A stretch of DNA of 64,000 nt from Salvator merianae (GCA_003586115.2 QVOM02000113.1:898408-962407); one strand, 5' to 3'; positions 35,724 through 47,394 are shown, counted from the first letter of the stretch. The notes: generated from the sequence alone by a model not told the origin. A program made the numbers and translations.

Positions 35724-35989
35724 CAGCAGTGTAGCTAAAAGTTTTGCTGCCGGGGCCAAGTGGCGGCAGAGGAGCATGAGTGAGGGAGCCCTGCCCTGCA
35801 GCCTCCTACCCCCACCACCGCCCCAATGACTGCTGGGCGGGTGGGCGCGGCACTGTGCAGCACCACGCCATGCTCTTCTTTGTGCTCGCTCTCCAGCACG
35901 CTGGGCAGGCAGAAAAGGACCAGGCGGCATGGGCCGCCCGGGACAACACGCCACCAGGGGCGCCCCGCCGCTCACTTCCTATGCCACTG
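35724..35989 (+). mobile_element. GC-rich hAT nonautonomous element, copy 1
   Basis: Left end CAGCAGTGTAGCTA and right end CTATGCCACTG follow the CAGTGGCGTAG..CTACGCCACTG pattern of a hAT family. Flanks TTTGTGTT (35716-35723) and TTTGTATT (35990-35997) match at 7 of 8 positions, as expected of an ageing 8-bp duplication. The GC-rich interior matches the reverse complement of 40629-40892 (for example 'tggcggcagaggag'). Frames through it on both strands are a composition effect. It should not be read as a CpG-island promoter. Confidence 0.85.
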
Positions 35990-35999
35990 TTTGTATTCT

Positions 36000-36525
36000 G
36001 TTGTCACCAATAAAGAAAGAGCATGAAGTTTTCCTATGAAGCATGTGTCTTGACTCTTTGAGGCCTGGAAATAAATGCCCTAAGGTCCTGAATTCTGACA
36101 CTGTGGTTGTGCCACTCTTTGGAATGCTCTTCTTTGGATATCTGGAAGCACCTAACATTAAATCCTTAGGCTGTTATGAAAGGTATGTATGTTGTCTAGG
36201 ATCTCCTTGTATGATTGGTTAGATTAATTATTTTATCTAACTTAAGTAAGCGTCTTTCCATACAATCATGTTTTTGCATGAAATTCACTGCTGTGCTGGG
36301 TTTTAGGCAGGATAATGTGTACTTTCAAACTCTTATTTTTTCTGGTAGCCACATTGGACACAACATGTGGATTGTAACCCACAATCTTTCCACGTTTTTG
36401 GAGGAGGTGGACTAACTCTGCAGTAAATTCAGGTACCTGAATATTTTCATCTCCCTGGACAATCAGTTAATTTTGGTGAGCATTGTCTCCCCTGGCTTAA
36501 TCCACACTTGCCCTGTTAAGGTGCT
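36000..36525. other. Unclassified noncoding DNA
   Basis: No exon or repeat recognised. Confidence 0.45.
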
Positions 36526-36526
36526 C

Positions 36527-36570
36527 CCACCTACCTACCTACCTACCTACCTACTTACCTACCTACCTAT
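36527..36570. repeat. (ACCT)n tetranucleotide microsatellite
   Basis: About ten ACCT units with one TTAC variant. Confidence 0.95.
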
Positions 36571-37160
36571 CATCTTAAATTACTTTCAGAAAATCCAGAG
36601 ACCTGGATATTTGCGTATAGAAAGATTCAAATATAGATGGTCTATGGGAAAACATGCATATTGAGATGTGCAAAGTATTTCCTGTCAAAAAGTCTCATGT
36701 TTCAAACATCATGTCTCGAGTCTTCTAACTCGGAACAAAGCATCTTTGAACAAAATATCTTGTCCTGAGTACAGAACAAAAACAAGTCCTGTTCTGACAG
36801 GATGTTTTGACTTCTCATTAAAGGGACCATTTTGTTTACAGGATCCAAGGTGGAAGCCACTTCCTTTCCCAGATAGTAGTGAATGGAAATTTTGTTCTTC
36901 TGTGCTCAGTGGGGATAGCTGAAGAAAAAAGGAAGGTGAAATCTAAATTAAATCACTAGTAAAAAGGAACAAACTTCCCCAACAATAAACTGTTTGGTGG
37001 TGGCAGAGGCAATGAGAAGTGCCTAAATTTAAGCATGGTGTGGTCAAAGTGGTTAGAAGGAGCTTTTTCTCCCTTTCCCACAATGCTACAACCAGAAGTC
37101 TCCCAATAAACTTAAATACTAGGCAAATCAGGATAGACAAAGGAACAACTTATGTATGTA
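36571..37160. other. Unclassified noncoding DNA
   Basis: No exon or repeat recognised. Confidence 0.45.
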
Positions 37161-37771
37161 TGGGCCTTTTCGCACTGTAGCGGTAGACCGTTCCAGTCTG
37201 CTCACTGGAACGGAGCTTTCACACAGCCGCGGGTGCGCGCCTCACCCGATCCTGACCGCTCCGTACCCGATTCGAACCCGAAGCCAGATAAGGCAAGACA
37301 ACAAAAAAGATGTCTTCATCCCGACCTGCGCGATAGAGCGAAGATCGGGCATGGTGCTTTCGTACTGTTTGCCTCGGCGTCGGACATGGCTGGCGTGGCT
37401 GCGCATGCGCGCTCCACGGCTTCGCATCTGGGGTGCGAAGTTTCCGTACCCCGCTCCGCTGCTTCGTAACCCGGTACGAAACTTCGTACCCGGGATAGCC
37501 CTTTCTCCTGAGTAACCGAGCTGCCGGTACGAAGCCGGCTTCGTAACCAGCCCTCTGGGTACGAAGTGGGTGCGAAGGTGCGAAGCGGGTGCGGAGTGGG
37601 TGCGAAGTGGGTACTGAACTAGCAGCTACAGTTCACACTGTTCCCTCTGCTAGTCGGCTTTGGGTCCGTTCCACTGGCCAGGAGTGCAAATGGCACCGAG
37701 CGTTCCCCAACCTCTCCGGTTCGAAGCCGACTACTGGGAACGGTCTACCGAGCTCAGTGCGAAAAGGCCCA
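37161..37771. mobile_element. CpG-rich nonautonomous DNA element with long TIRs
   Basis: The left end TGGGCCTTTTCGCACTG continues with CGGTAGACCGTTCCAGT; the reverse complement of the right end is TGGGCCTTTTCGCACTG followed by CGGTAGACCGTTCCCAGT, so the inverted repeats extend about 38 bp with only small indels. The interior is rich in CpG and in GGTACGAAG/CTTCGTACC words in both orientations, with direct repeats of GTGCGAAG(T/C)GGG near 37565-37610. It has no transposase. The preserved CpGs and near-identical ends suggest it is the youngest copy of the GGGCC-ended family here. No target-site duplication could be confirmed. Confidence 0.88.
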
Positions 37772-38190
37772 GCATCTTCATGTATTTAAAAAAAAAAAAA
37801 AAAGTTACACTTTGGAATTCATTCCCATGAGATCTGGTGTTGGCTACCAGCATGAATGGGTTCAAAAAAAAATAACTAAAAAAAACAAAAAAGTTTTGGA
37901 CCAATTCATGGAAGTCCAGGCTTTCAGTGACTATTAGCCCTGATGGTAGTAGGACATGTTTTGGCTGCAAAGGCCAGGTGCCTGGAGACTGCAAGCAGAG
38001 CAAGTTGTATAGCTATGATCTGATGGTGGGCTTTCTTATGCAGTTAATTGGCCACAGTGAGAGCAGACTGCTGGATTAGATGGGTCACAGGTTGCATATT
38101 TTTATAAGCCTTTTTAGTTGCTTTTTAAGCCCAATAGTTGCTTTTCAAGAGTTTGCTTTCTTTGCTGCAGTGATCTAATAAAGGGATACA
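37772..38190. other. Unclassified noncoding DNA with poly-A tract
   Basis: Poly-A at 37787-37803. The phrase 'atgggttcaaaa...ttcatggaagtccaggctttcagtg' resembles a LINE 3' end but is too short to assign. Confidence 0.4.
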
Positions 38191-38745
38191 TAGAATCATA
38201 GAATCATAGAGTTGGAAGGGACCTCCAGGGTCATCGAGTCCAACCCCCTGCTCAATGCAGGATTCACTAAACCATCCCAGACAGATATCTGTCCAGCCTT
38301 TCCTTGAAGATCTCCAGCGAAGGAGAGCCCACCACCTCCTGTGGTAACCTGTTCCAGTGACTGATTGCTCTTACGGTCAGAAAGTTTTTCCTAATATCTA
38401 GCCTGTATCTACTCCCTTGAAGTTTCATCCCATTGTTTCTAGTCCTTCCTTCTTGTGCAACTGAGAATAGGGCCAATCCTTCTGCACTGCGACAGCCCTT
38501 CAGATACTTAAAACAGCTATCATATCTCCTCTTAGTCTTCTCTTCTGCAGGCTAAACATTCCTAGGTCCTTTAACCATCCCTCGTACGACATGGTTTGCA
38601 GACCACTCACCATTTTGGTCGCCCTTCTCTGAACTTGTTCCAGTTTGTCAATGTCCCTTTTAAACTGGGGCGCCCAGAACTGGACACAATACTCCAGATG
38701 AGGTCTGACCAAGGAAGAGTAAAGTGGGACAATTACTTCTCGTGA
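38191..38745 (-). mobile_element. CR1 LINE, 5'-truncated 3' end
   Basis: Minus-strand translation runs '[19 protein letters not shown]', '[20 protein letters not shown]', '[18 protein letters not shown]', then a frameshift near 38510, then 'GSRYRLDIRKNFLTVRAISH' and 'LPQEVVGSPSLEIFKERLD'. The 3' end carries the terminal octamer repeat, seen on the plus strand as 'catagaatcatagaatcatag' at 38191-38210. Confidence 0.93.
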
Positions 38746-38874
38746 TCTACAGTAACAACATAAACAAATGCCACACAGCTGTCTGCAACTGAGGAAGTTA
38801 CCAAGTAAATGTCACCTTTTATATTCCCCATACCAAATAATTGATTAATTGGAGGTCCTGACTTTGATAATAAG

Positions 38875-39272
38875 GGGATGTTCACACTTTACAGCTTAGA
38901 ATGGTAGAAGTGTAAGCGGGGGCTGGAACACTCCTGTACCAAGCTTCCATCAGTCAGTGCAGATGCCGGCCCAACCACCAATGACAATGACCACGGAAAT
39001 GTCTTGCTGTTGCCAGGGTGACTGGGGACATTGTACATGACTGTACAGCTGCAGGCACAGCATGGCCTTGTAGCATTCACACCCAGAATCAGGTGCAAAT
39101 GTTGCTGACTGGGAGCCGTACAGCTGCTACGGATGGAGTTTTAGTTATCCACAGCTAGTAGTGTTCAGGAGCATCTGTGGACTCTTTTGGATGCTGAGGC
39201 TTCTGCAGAGTGTGGATGCACTGTGCTAGTAAGTGTGAAGACTGTCACTAGCATGTCAGTGTGAACAGGCTC
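38875..39272. mobile_element. Hairpin-rich nonautonomous DNA element
   Basis: Left end GGGGATGTTCACACTTTA and right end GTCAGTGTGAACAGGCTC are imperfect inverted repeats of the GGGCC..TTCACAC type. Internal words ('ggctggaacactcctg', 'catctgtggactc', 'gtgctagtaagtgtg') recur in the elements near 2000, 5200 and 28255. No transposase frame. Confidence 0.65.
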
Positions 39273-39274
39273 TT

Positions 39275-39715
39275 TGTTTCACTCTTTATGTCCTAGCACC
39301 TAACCTATTTTGGAGAGCTAATATGCCTACCATGGGCTTTGTTCTAACTCAGAACAAACCTCAAAATATATTAATGTACTCCCCAAATATATAAATCTGT
39401 TTAAATAACCAACCAATCAATTGTACTTGCCATTTTGATTTTGAAATTTGTTTTGCACAAAGAAACTAAAAGGCATAACTGATGATGACAAGGATGAAGA
39501 TGGCAACAACCTATTACTCGATGAAGCAGTTTCCCATTCTACAAGTTTTGAGATATGGGAGAACTTCATCAAATTTCTAGGAGAAAATACAGTTTGTGCA
39601 ATAGTCTTTAAAAAAAAACACAATAGTGTTTGCATAAACTGCATAGGTGGTTTGAAATGTTGCTGAACTAACACAAAGATTATTCAAAGTTTTTGAGCAT
39701 TTGCACAAGTCATGT
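39275..39715. other. Unclassified noncoding DNA
   Basis: A 72-codon frame at 39448 starts 'MFCTKKLKGITDDDKDEDGN' but overlaps an opposite-strand frame and has no recognisable family. Confidence 0.4.
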
Positions 39716-39721
39716 CAGCAT

Positions 39722-39980
39722 TAAGAACACAAGAACATAAGAGGATCCTTGCTGGATCAGACCATGGCCCATCTTGTCCAGCATTCTGTTTCACACAATG
39801 GCCAGCCAATTACTACTGGGCATTCTCAAGCAGAACAAGAGGCAAAACCTTCCATTGCTCTTGACTGCCCACAAATGGTTTTACAGATATCCTGCCTGTC
39901 TTTCCAACCTGGAGGCAGTACCTAGGCATCCATTCTAGTAGCCATTGATACACCTGACCTCCATGAATCTGACAAGTGCT
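39722..39980 (-). mobile_element. LINE 3' tail, same lineage as 22430-25870
   Basis: 'aagaacataagaggatcct', 'ctggatcagaccatggcccatc', 'gcattctgtttcacacaatgg' and 'cattctagtagccattgat' match 22430-22671 in order. This is the terminal noncoding tail, minus-strand in sense. A further weak match begins at 62829. Confidence 0.8.
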
Positions 39981-40620
39981 TGCAGTCTTTTATGTGTGAT
40001 TGTGTATTAACTGTTCAGTGTATTTAGGGTTATGGGTAGGTTGCCCAGTTCACCAGATATAGCAGCTAGCATTTTGAATCCTAAGCAAATATTTAAGGAG
40101 AAACAATTTAGGATTTGGGAATCAATGAGTAACTGAAATAGTGTTTTTGTTTGTTTCCAGTTGTGGAATTGTTATTTAACCAACTCATGCAGTTTAAATA
40201 TTTCTTGAGTTATTTTGATGTTCCACCAATGTGCCAATAACCACTGAAATTACTTTCTATTATTTCACCCAGAAGCAAAGAATTTCAGTTTTATTTTATT
40301 ATGGCTGATGCTAGTTGGGTGTTTGGGGCTGATGTTCTTAGACAGGACACAAAATAAAGGGACAAGGAAGGATGCAAACAAAATGATTAAAGGTGACATA
40401 ACTCTACTGAGATCTGGAAAGAGGTTTCATAATGGTTTTTATGTGTCTATTTCTTAAGTTTTATTTGAAAATGTAAAAATATTGCAATAGGACAATCTCT
40501 TCCTGTACTTTCTTGAAATATGGAAGTTTCTTCTATTTCCATCTTCCTAGTTATATTAGTAACAAGGAATTTTTAAGTCAGTGTGGAAAAATTAAGGCAT
40601 AACAATTTACTGACTGCTTT
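39981..40620. other. Unclassified noncoding DNA
   Basis: No exon or repeat recognised. Confidence 0.45.
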
Positions 40621-40628
40621 TGGGCAGG

Positions 40629-40892
40629 CAGTGGCATAGGAAGGGGGGGGAGGGCACGGGCTTCCCCGGGTGGCACATTGTCCTGGGCAGCACATGCAAC
40701 CAGGTCCTTCTGTGCCCGCCCAGTGCACAAAGTTTCGGTGGAGCGGGAGCGGGAAGGAGAGCATGGCGCCACACCCATCCGGCAGTTGTCAGGGCAGCAG
40801 CGGGGGTAGGAGGTTGCAGGGCAGGGCATCCTCGCTTACGCTCCTCTGCCGCCACGTGGCCCCGGGTGGCAAAAAATTCTGCTACACTACTG
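40629..40892 (-). mobile_element. GC-rich hAT nonautonomous element, copy 2
   Basis: Left end CAGTGGCATAGG and right end CTACACTACTG; flanks TGGGCAGG (40621-40628) and GGGGCAAG (40893-40900) match at 6 of 8 positions. Sequence is the inverted counterpart of 35724-35989. The 141-codon frame through it and the opposing frames are incidental. Confidence 0.85.
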
Positions 40893-40894
40893 GG

Positions 40895-43265
40895 GGCAAG
40901 ATTACAATTGGTATATACATCCCTATCAGTTTTGAACCTGAGACACATTAAAACAAACATTTCCTCATATTCAGTTTGCCATGCTGGTGATGAGTGCCTG
41001 TTAGATATTCAGTGTTCACTATCTTGCAATAATAGAAGGATTTAGTCTTTGTTTTTCTAAAGGAACTCTCAAGAATTTCATTAGGGTTGTTTTTGGCAGA
41101 GCAAAAGAAAAGGAATGCATTCTAACACTGAGACTATCAGGAATACCACCTTCTTTTCTTGATAGTTGACATCTATGTTCATGTTCCACAAACACAATGT
41201 ATTGCATGTCTTTTTCTTCTCTCATCAACCTTGCTTTGTTACATTGCCAAACTTTTCAATGTGTCTTCAAAGGATGCTTCATTTAGCGTACTGAAATTTA
41301 ATTAAGGATGCCTTACAGTGAGGTTACAAAACAATACCAAGATCAAAAAGAGCCATTGTAATCAATAGCCTTTGTCTCACAAAGGCTGTGGTATAGAAAG
41401 AGGGATGACTCACACACAAGATGCAGGGGATTTTTTTTAATTTTTTTTTTTAAGGAGGGCAAGTTTCCCCTCTAGGCTTCATAGATTGCAGTGTTCATAT
41501 CATCTTTGTCTACTTGTTGCTATATTCAAGTCTTTTCTGCAAGTTGCTGTGTGAGAGTACTCCCTGCACTACAGTTCTGGAGTTGTGGTCTCAGTTATTA
41601 TCTGGTTTCAGAGTGCAGCAGGAACAAATTTGTGTATTGGACAACATTACACCTTGGTTAAGGCAGCTAAATTGATTTTAAGGAATACAGTCAAACTGAA
41701 TCTATCCAAACATCTTGTGTAAGTCACGAAGTTGGGAAATGCAAAAAAAAAAAAAAAATGCAGATTAAGAATGGTATCATGGTTGAATAAACATTCAGCA
41801 TTCTGTGTATAAATGCAATAAATGATGATAATACATATCAGAGAACAGAAGTTGGGTTGATGATTCAGGGCAGCAATGATAGCCTAAAATACAATAAATT
41901 GATCAACTATAACTCCAGATATGGGTTAAAACTCACAATTTTCCTGGTACTATGTTGGTAATGCCACACATATCCATGACATTCCCAATATGGTCTTGAG
42001 ATATCGAGGTGATATTCTAAAACATTGCTATTATGGGAAATCTGGTATTTCTCTGTACAAATACAATCACAGAGGCAGCAGGTAGAAACAGATAAGAGCC
42101 CATGATTAATTCTTACACCTGGTGGGGATGGTGAGAGGCAATTGCAGACTTAGATCTTGAAATTCTTCCTTGTCATCTGGAATCAGCCTATTATTCCATT
42201 GTATTTGCACTGAGAAGGATCTCAAGATATTCTCCTTCCTCTCCTGCCAAGCTTTTGCATCACTATAAGATACTTTCCTTATAATAATCCCTTTTCTTGT
42301 CCAATTGTCTGTTCAGGAGATGCTGCTTCTGCTTTAAGCAGGCATCCTAGCTAAGTCTGTAATTCCCACAGATAGACCCTTCAAGCTTTGCCTAGAGCTG
42401 CAGAGCTGGGAGAAGCCAACAGTGACTTCTTCTCCACACAGACCTTTTCGGTAACATGGCAATCACTGGAAAGACTGCTGCCTATACCAGCTAAGGATAT
42501 AGAACTTCTGTGTCTTGTGTACAGGCTGTGGCTAGACTTCTGTCTCTCAGGTAAAGCTCTCAGTGGACAGCTCCCTGGAGAGGTGGTAAACTGCCCTGAG
42601 CTTCTACTCCTTCATTTGGGACTGCAGTTTTCACTCTTGGATTGGATCCAGGTAGGATGCTTTTTTAGTGCTGGAAGAGGCCTTCCTTACTTTACATCCA
42701 GTCTGGTGCCAGATCGTTGGCACCTTCACCACTCCAGCATAGAACTAACCTAATGACTTGTATTCCCCTCAGTGTTTATACCCACCTCTTCCTTTCATCA
42801 TGGACAGAACCAGTGTCCTGATCTGTCTAAAAACATTCAATTAATACCTGAAAAGGTAGCTGATCGTCATCTCTTCGATATGTTTGAGGTTTAAGAAGGT
42901 TTACTCATTCAAACTTTTGCTAGAAAAAGGGTGGACAGATACGAATGCCTCTAAAATAACCTTATATCTGCTAACAGAGAATTAAATTATAATAACAAAA
43001 GTAATTACTTCAAGTTATAGAAATGGCCTTCAAGTTGGAAAGACAATAAGCAGAGAATAAATATAATAAATCTGGGTAGACTTTTGGCATTTGAGATACA
43101 ATGTCTCTGAATAACATTCAGTGCTGTGCATTTCATTTGTTTTACATTTATTAAGTTTCTAGACAGATATAGCACTATTTTTGTTTACTTTATAAGCTGC
43201 TCTGGGACCATGGAGGTGGGGAGAAGCAATTTACTTTCACATTTCCTTCACTTCCTTTATATGCA
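40895..43265. other. Unclassified noncoding DNA
   Basis: Poly-T near 41441-41451 and poly-A at 41743-41757. The 121-codon frame at 42388-42753 shows no domain and no conserved motif. No repeat family recognised. Confidence 0.4.
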
Positions 43266-43269
43266 GACA

Positions 43270-43900
43270 AAGCTCAAAGTTCCATGATCTGGTAACTTCC
43301 AGATTGGACTATTGCAAACCACTCTACATGGGGCTGCCCTTGAAAATGGTTTTGAAACTGCAGCTGGTGCAGAATGCTCCAGCTAGACTGTTAACTGGCA
43401 CTGCTAGCTGGACTCACATCACAGCCATCCTAAAGCAACTACAGTGGCTGTCTATTTCCTACCAAACCTAGTGCAAGGTATTAACATTAACATATAAGCC
43501 CTTCAATGACTTGAGCCCCAAATAGATAAAGGAACATTTCCTCCCATATACACCTGCCTGTGCCCTAAGATCTACTGGAGAGGCCCTCTTGATGGTGTCA
43601 CACCCTTCAGTTACTAATGAGGTGGGGACATATGCAAGGGCCTTCTCCGTGATAGCTCCAAGGCTATGGAATAGTCTCTCCTTCAAGGCGTGTCAGGTAC
43701 TTTCATTGTGTATATTCAAACATTTGGTGAAGGCACACCTCTTTACCCTGGTCTTTGGTTGAGGGAACAGCATGCCCCCACAGTGCAGGCACTATGACTG
43801 TTTCAGCTAACTTATTTTATCTGTTTTTATACTGATTTTATTGTAATACACCCCAGAGACCTTCGGGTATAGGATGGAATATAAATAAATAAATAAATAG
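43270..43900 (+). mobile_element. L2-clade LINE, RT C-terminus and 3' end
   Basis: Plus-strand translation shows L2 landmarks in order: 'LVTSRLDYC', 'YMGLPLK', 'LQLVQNAPARLLTGT', 'HITAILKQLQWL', 'LRSTGEALLMV' and 'RAFSVIAPRLWNSL', with several stops (for example in place of Arg near 'WLSISYQT'). The tail has 'cccagagaccttcgggtataggatgg' and ends in (AAAT)n at 43884-43898. L2 elements are expected to end in such short simple repeats. Confidence 0.9.
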
Positions 43901-44720
43901 GCCTTCCATTGCTGTTTCTCCTGCTTTTGTTATCTCAGCCAAAGAGTAGCTGACACCCTACTCCAGAAATTCCTGACATAAATATTTAAATTTATCTACC
44001 ATGATTAGTAATCAGCTGAGAACTAAAGTAATTTCTTTTTCAGCAAGATCTGGACGATGTGGAAGGAGTCCATTTGGGCTACGGCCCAAGACTATGGAAT
44101 GAAACTTTCCTGGCATTGAAGTTTCCAACCAGGCCCGTGACACAAAAAGCTGAGATTGACCACGGAAGTCAGCTATTTCTGGCACTCCAGAAACAAAGAT
44201 AGGTCATTCTGGTGGCAGTGGCCCTCTGCAAAGTTGCTACAGAAGTGAAACCGGCCTTCGTTCCCTTCTGCAGAACACTTTTTTTTACCACATTGAAAAA
44301 TATGTGCTCTCAGGAGTAGATTCCGCTCTTAGGAGTGGGCTGGACATTGACTGGGTGAGGCAATGTTATGTCCCAGCATTCATTTGTCATGTCCCAAAGT
44401 GTCCTTGTGGATCTTGCCTTTGTTATTGTGTCATTCACATATTACCACAAAAAGACAATAACAGTCAAAACATTTATCATAATGAGCTGAGTGGTTGTTG
44501 TTTTTAAACTATCTTGTCTATAGACAGGTCTATGTCAATGTTCTAAAAGATTTTCTTGGTTGCCTGCTTGCATGCATGTATGCATGTATTTATTTCAGTT
44601 TTCTGAATAGCACTTCAAACATATTTCAAACACATATTGAATAGCATTACTAGCACATTCCAAGGTCTGTTTTTTAGTAGCTACAAGCATAGCAATGGTC
44701 TGAAGCTTCTAGGTAGTTTT
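43900..44720. other. Unclassified noncoding DNA
   Basis: GCATGTAT repeats near 44570-44590; nothing else recognised. Confidence 0.45.
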
Positions 44721-44721
44721 G

Positions 44722-44880
44722 CTTCAGGCGTATCTATTCAGGAGATACTCAGAAACTGGTGTGTGTGTGTGTGTGTGTGCGTGTGTGTGTCTGTGTGTGT
44801 ACAACACACAGACACACACACGCACACACACACACACACACACCAGTTTCTGAGTATCTCCTGAATAGATACGCCTGAAG
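44722..44880. repeat. Perfect 77-bp inverted repeat centred on TG/CA
   Basis: Arms 44722-44798 and 44804-44880 are exact reverse complements, separated by only 5 nt (GTACA). Each arm has 38 bp of nonrepetitive sequence (CTTCAGGCGTATCTATTCAGG..., then GAAACTGG) followed by 39 bp of TG microsatellite that keeps the same interruptions (one C at GCG, one C at TCTG). Identity stops immediately outside the arms (G at 44721, G at 44881). The mirrored open frames on both strands follow from the palindrome and are not genes. Confidence 0.97.
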
Positions 44881-46794
44881 GATTAAATATGAAAGAATAA
44901 TCAGCACTCTGGATGTGCATTTCATCTACCTTGAAATGTGAATGAGGCCACTTATTGAAAAAGCCCAAAGAATTAAGGATTATATTTCATTGTAATGATG
45001 TCTGTGCAATATGCACAGAGATGGCAAAAGTTTATTTCCTCTCTTTTCTCTTTCTTTTGTTCTTTATGCTTACACATTCTTTGGGGAAAAAAAGGACAAA
45101 AAAGACACACCATCACTTATTAGCAAAAAGTTTTCAAAATATCTTTATAATAGGAATATGTACAGTCAAATTGACCCAGGGGAGTAAAGTGTTGTTTTTC
45201 CTCCATTCTGATCAAAGACAGAGAATTTTGGACTGTGTAAACCTTGAATTCATCTCAGCAAGTGGAATTACACTTATAAAGTCTTTTCAGGGGGGGAAGA
45301 AGTGGCCAGATATAGCCTGTTTCAGATCCCCCCCACCCCAAGGCACTCCCATCTGTGTACTAGCTTCTTCTCCTAGCATCTCCATCCAAACTGAAACAGA
45401 GTTAAATGTGGATGAAGCCTATGATTCTTATTTGATACTACTCTCTTCCTTCCTCCACAAATGTGTATATCACACTATATATAATGGCCAACTGTAGGAA
45501 AGCATGGGAGAAAACTGAATTGAAAAGCAGCATACTTATCTTACAAATAACTAACAAAAATATCCAAAGACTCCTGAAGAATCTTTTCTTTGTCTGCAGG
45601 ATAACCAGTCTCCATTGCTTTCCTTACTGAAGATCTGAGATAGTCACTAGTACCTTAAGCAGACTGAGAAAGGCACTTTAAGGTTATTGGGCAAGGAGTG
45701 ACTCTCAAGTCACTGCCTCATTCCCTGATGCAGCCCATCATCAAAATGGACTATTTTTCTTGCACCTAGAGGGTGATGTGGCAATGGCAAAACATGTCCT
45801 GATCCGTGGAAATGGAGTCGGGAATGCAAGTTGGCTGGCTTTGGCCAGGTCATGGTGAGGCCAAATCAATGGAGGGGACTCCCTCAAGATGCTTTCTGTG
45901 GAGCCATGAAATAAATAAATAAGCAAATAAGCCAACTTTATCTTTCTAAAAGGTTTGTTTCATGGAGAAGGAAGGTAGTAATTTTGAAACTCAATATTTA
46001 ACTCTTTCTTTCTTTTTGTTAAAAATAAGGTTCCAGTTGTACTATCAACTAAACCTTGAAACTACTTGGACACTAATGTTTTTAAGTTTACAAAGAACAG
46101 ATGTACTTCGCAGATGAACTAAGACATGACTGGAGGTCAACAACAGGTGATAGTGTATGGGTACATCATAATATGAGAAGGGGGTGGTCTTTTTTCTGAG
46201 CTGCTTTTGTTAAACTAGACTGGGTTACAATAAAATATTAATAAACCTGTTTCTGAAAGTTATAAATATCTAAAGTGGCAGAGGATGAAGAGCTTTTTCA
46301 TTCAGAGTGCTAGAACTATGTGCCTCTAAATTCTCCATTACGTATTTAAAAGATGAATTATTTATTGAATTTTGACTGCTTGGTACAGAGGAATTTGCTT
46401 TCTGTTACATGGTTTTCCTAGTTAAACATAGACACATTTTTAGAAGTAACTTCCAAATATAGTTTCACATCGATTTCCTGATTGACATATATATTAAATC
46501 AGAATGATAGAGTCAACATTTATTTCACTTATACGGCACTACACTAAAACATAACACAATTTAAGGAGTACTGAATAGAAACACTTTTGACTATGACGAT
46601 GATTACCATACTTATATTTTTGTAAACATTAAAATAATATCCTTATCCTTATCTTCATCCTTATCTTTATCAACTACAGAACAAAATGATGTTCGCTGGA
46701 ATACCACTACTCACAGCTCAAATCTATGAAAGCAGTATTCTATCTGTTCCTGCCTGATGGATGGGAGGGAGAGCTATATTTTAAATATGGTTAC
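44881..46794. other. Unclassified noncoding DNA
   Basis: The 180-codon frame at 44955-45497 is the longest unexplained one in the window, but it has low-complexity hydrophobic stretches and no domain. A degenerate CTTATC hexamer run lies at about 46640-46672. Confidence 0.45.
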
Positions 46795-46885
46795 ATATTA
46801 TTATTTTTTTATTATTGTGACTCATCCTGGGAGCTTTTGGTGAAGGGTGGGATATAAATTCTTAAACAAAAATAAAGTAAAGCTG
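46795..46885 (+). mobile_element. L2-type LINE 3' tail
   Basis: 'gtgactcatcctgggagc', 'ttttggtgaagggtggg' and 'atataaattcttaaacaaaaataaa' have the layout of an L2 3' end. Only the tail is recognisable. Confidence 0.55.
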
Positions 46886-47106
46886 GTGGCTAGTAGGAAA
46901 ATAGCTTTTTCAGTGGTGGCACTCAGAATCTGGTGCAGCCTTCTCACAGAAGTCTGCTTAGCATCAACGTTACACACTTTAAGTGTGAGATGAGGAACAT
47001 TTTTTTCTCCAAATATTTAAATAAAACCCGAAGTGCCATGGAATTGACTAGGCAAGGCAATAAGCATAGTAGAATCACTCTATGAAGTATTCTTACAAAC
47101 AAGGAT

Positions 47107-47135
47107 TTCTTCTTTTCTTTTCTTTTCTTTTTCTG
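47107..47135. repeat. (TTTTC)n microsatellite
   Basis: Five to six TTTTC units. Confidence 0.9.
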
Positions 47136-47304
47136 TTTTAAGTTTCACAGTTAGTTTGCTCTTTGAGAGCAATTTAACACTTTCCTAGCATTGTTAGCCT
47201 CGATCTAAAATGCATTTTTTCTGAAATGTAAAGATTAAAGTTAACAAATGGTTAAAACATTTCTATCTAGGTTTGTTTTCAGACAATGAACTAGTTCAAT
47301 TTCA

Positions 47305-47333
47305 ACTAATAATAATACTAATAATAATAATAA

Positions 47334-47366
<33 letters not shown>

Positions 47367-47394
47367 TAATAATAATAATAATAATAATAATTAG
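47305..47394. repeat. (AAT)n(ACT)n(AAT)n trinucleotide repeat
   Basis: AAT units with interspersed ACT, then ten or so ACT units, then about nine AAT units. Confidence 0.95.

Noticed and set aside
35740..35975. CpG-island promoter
   Set aside because: The GC-rich stretch lies exactly within hAT ends with a near-perfect 8-bp duplication and recurs inverted at 40629.
37161..37771. CpG island or gene 5' end with frames of 105-119 codons
   Set aside because: Bounded by long terminal inverted repeats; the frames are GC-driven and occur on both strands.
37153..37779. 8-bp target duplication for the 611-bp element
   Set aside because: TGTATGTA on the left and GCATCTTC on the right do not match; only an offset 'tgtat' is shared, which is too short.
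42388..42753. 121-codon frame resembling a secreted or membrane protein
   Set aside because: Leucine-rich but without a signal-peptide layout or family match; likely chance.
44955..45497. 180-codon open frame
   Set aside because: Longest unexplained frame, but it has low-complexity hydrophobic stretches, no domain and no splice or promoter context. AT-rich DNA of this length yields such frames by chance.
46640..46672. Interstitial telomeric repeat
   Set aside because: The unit is CTTATC-like, not CCCTAA/TTAGGG.
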